Below are positions 28,401-29,293 of a DNA stretch of 29,293 bases, piece by piece (position 1 is the first letter of the stretch; the number at the start of each line of letters is the position of its first letter). The notes below the pieces were generated by a model. That model had not been told where the DNA came from. It made no database searches and saw only the letters and a program-made list of their open reading frames with translations. Location of the stretch: positions 1-29,293 of IMG/VR virus record IMGVR_UViG_3300042390_000047; one strand, given 5' to 3'. Made by a program: the position numbers and the translations under genes. The stretch comes from a virus.

Positions 28401-29293
28401 GATATAGCCTACCCCGGGGGTTGAAATATCACCAACCATAACATATAGTCCGTTGGCATAGGTAATATCATTGGCACTAAAACTACCAGTAGCAATGCCA
28501 TGTGCTGTTCTAGTCCAAGATATGCCATTGCTGCTGGTATAAACATAGGCACCATAAGCACTGACAAACTGACCATTGATATATCTAACTTTTCTAACAG
28601 GATAGTCGCCAGTTACAGCATTGCGACTAAAATTACCTGAACCAGTGCCGTTATAAACAAAAGCAGCAGCAATGTCAAATATGAAATAATTACTGCCATT
28701 ACTGAATGGTGTAAAATAGGCATATTCATTGACAGCAGCATCAACTGACCACTTGGCACTGGCACCGCCAAATTGGCTTTGATCACTGGATATGGTTAAG
28801 TTATTATATCTGCCACCTGAATAAACTGTAGGTATGCGTCTACGACTTGCACGATTGCCCTGTGCGGTCTGTGTAAATGCACTGGCCAAACTAGCAGAAG
28901 CCAATCGTGTGCCAGTTATACTTGCTGACAAGGAACCAACAGTAGTTAGATTACTTGTAGTAGATCTAGTTACGGTTGCACTGGCAGTAACAGTGATCAG
29001 TGAATCTAATACGGCAAAACTGTTACGGAATACATCCACAGTCAATACAGGCGTAAATGCACCTGACAGTGAAACGTCAGATGATACTAACTTAGTATTA
29101 ACTGCAGAAAGAGAGAACTGTGAACTTAGACTTACTGTGGCTTCGATAAGTTTTGAAGCAGAGGTGGATTGTGTGAATGATCCAGCGATGTTGGCTGCAA
29201 AATCACGTAACTTATCTGCAGTTAGACTTTGACTGATAATCGTAGCAAGGGCAATGCTGGCACTTCTATTGGCCACAGCATTGACAGTAAACG
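25449..29293 (-). CDS. Large tail fibre protein, main part (partial at window end)
   Basis: The frame is open through the window edge and joins 1-493 to give 1399 residues. In joined numbering, residues 1-310 are Ala/Ser-rich repeats; about 336-600 is a propeller-like domain with repeats of type YINGQFVSAYGAYVYTSSNG and SWT; about 603-800 is a LamG-like lectin fold (WHTWKTIDFWYRHP, QWYHIRLSLDGTSLALYIDG, YFIDELLI); 800-1370 returns to repeats such as SAFSQTA and RIQT. The last 30 residues hold three units of the form EDREYLII/EEDRVYSII/EENREYTL. The lectin-like fold is a likely carbohydrate binder. An AAGGAG site for the next gene overlaps its end. Confidence 0.85.
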   Translation of the reverse strand, partial: FTVNAVANRSASIALATIISQSLTADKLRDFAANIAGSFTQSTSASKLIEATVSLSSQFSLSAVNTKLVSSDVSLSGAFTPVLTVDVFRNSFAVLDSLITVTASATVTRSTTSNLTTVGSLSASITGTRLASASLASAFTQTAQGNRASRRRIPTVYSGGRYNNLTISSDQSQFGGASAKWSVDAAVNEYAYFTPFSNGSNYFIFDIAAAFVYNGTGSGNFSRNAVTGDYPVRKVRYINGQFVSAYGAYVYTSSNGISWTRTAHGIATGSFSANDITYANGLYVMVGDISTPGVGYIYTSPNLSTWTFRQGAGGIGKTVWASGSTVITAGAGMYRSTNSTTWTAITGVVPAGTWAYDIRANGTDWMMAFAPSGFSSGTGYVKTSTSDGSSGTWSSSYTLPGTSYDPTISYGNSRWFVGGCGGAQANQSWITTTDFSTYNEITFNTDIRQVYPPIYTNAGYWIGISREGLISTDGINFSSMPIEQIYDTLQPYVEFPDDEAWHTWKTIDFWYRHPADGAQLLGVFNKDILYDRAWQIQTYSNGLEVTQDSGSATLNDYDWGKSWTVGQWYHIRLSLDGTSLALYIDGQRINSGSTNTGPSVVTLAKVLDNTSNPLRIGGPSTRTYNEYFIDELLITNELKTATSTSSFTVPSAQWTNDADTQLLLHFNSNFSDDASQLPRTQTATAALTSAFTLSTSPVKNVDVAIVDAGFATVTVSVTKIINGIASLTAVASTTADVTRIKSLASDLSSAATVLVDGNILRFASSSMSSAFSQTANNSRTRDAAITTDAVFSELAAVVKIGQGLLAMDAVITALITAVKTAEAVSAQTSQFATGIDAVKTTNTSAALASNLSLSADNSRIRNAALAVASEFAESADVNVVASASITATSVATVNSVANVVTDTAVSLSSQFSQIAIGLRIQTGTVALISTATVSADGIKAVEVSAAISSAFSPVMTVNVTAGGEIVLASAFSQTAAVQRSAGLAAAVSAQSSLSASATGTIDFVIAVTSAFSQTATVLRIQTSAVLLSSSASVNADVTVIRSAESSVSAEAAVTATILRIKTSAVSTSAVASNLAAVVKIGQGLITLDSQSTLTATAQKTATVTASFASSAQLTAVNVRTRRSAVTLTAEATVFAEGTTNITGEADLTSQFTLTAQANQTATVIVITASAGTLSATALRKKSLSAALIVTGAELVLGGRITQATAALTAQSSLTGSLSYVVNATASLTGFAATVTVIDIIHIDAKLTWMIPAEDREYLIIEEDRVYSIIEENREYTLQGA
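25560..27250 (-). repeat. Degenerate tandem repeats in the fibre shaft
   Basis: The segment codes for about 20 imperfect units of roughly 28 residues with the skeleton ASxFSQTAxxxRIxTxAVxLxSxA. On the DNA level, TTTGACTAAAT with GCTG or GCAG before it recurs (for example near 26250, 26370, 26550 and 26970). Such repeats change fibre length by recombination, and they are also where the assembly was cut open. Confidence 0.75.
29156..29281. repeat. Terminal direct repeat, right copy
   Basis: Identical to 1-126; see the left copy. The last 12 bases of the window (29282-29293) correspond to 127-138 with three differences. The unique circle is therefore 29155 bases if the tip is dropped. Confidence 0.9.

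Noticed and set aside
28834-29232. Plus-strand ORF of 132 residues opposite the fibre gene
   Set aside because: The fibre repeats give long stop-free shadows on the other strand. It has no ribosome site and is antisense to a well-supported gene.

Overview
The window reads as one essentially complete, circularly closing genome of a tailed dsDNA bacteriophage with siphovirus-type tail genes (a lambda-like tape measure and a long run of tail-tip and fibre genes). Every gene I accept lies on the minus strand, so transcription runs from high to low coordinates. The first 126 bases reappear exactly at 29156-29281. Joining the ends restores one 1399-residue fibre gene in frame, so the unique genome is about 29.16 kb. 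It looks like an aquatic metagenomic phage (moderately AT-rich, with small Cys-rich and fibre-adaptor proteins of the kind common in marine phages). The host cannot be named from the sequence.

Layout in the direction of transcription. (1) 24312-21679: small accessory genes. A sigma70-like promoter at 23952-23980 precedes a tightly overlapping operon: a 251-residue unknown gene with a hairpin/AT-rich origin-like segment, a DUF3820-like protein and three unknowns. Two further small genes follow. (2) 21549-18488: packaging. Small terminase, a 33-residue membrane peptide, an MT-A70 adenine methyltransferase, a second DNA methyltransferase, then large terminase. (3) 18471-14657: portal with a Cys-cluster tail, an endonuclease VII-like nuclease, a holin/XhlA-like membrane protein, scaffold and major capsid protein. 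(4) 14644-9902: connector and neck proteins, major tail protein, a 57-residue unknown, tail assembly chaperones joined by a -1 frameshift at G GGA AAA, a gp10-like protein, and tape measure. (5) 9902-3942: minor tail and tail-tip proteins. The tail hub appears split into two ORFs by a glycine-rich adhesin ORF. A DUF6171-like Cys-rich protein follows. (6) 3817 down through the origin of coordinates to 25124: fibre and receptor-binding proteins, a fibre-tail adaptor, then a zinc-ribbon gene at 24989-24564.

The operons are separated by rho-independent terminators (at about 25119, 24401, 22287, 21634, 13202, 3946 and 3373). Several of these are followed at once by a short motif, (T/A)AAATAC, just before the next gene, which may be a phage promoter element. 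I recognise no DNA polymerase, primase, helicase, integrase, repressor or endolysin. Replication must therefore lean on the host or on the unknown genes, and the lysis enzyme is unidentified.
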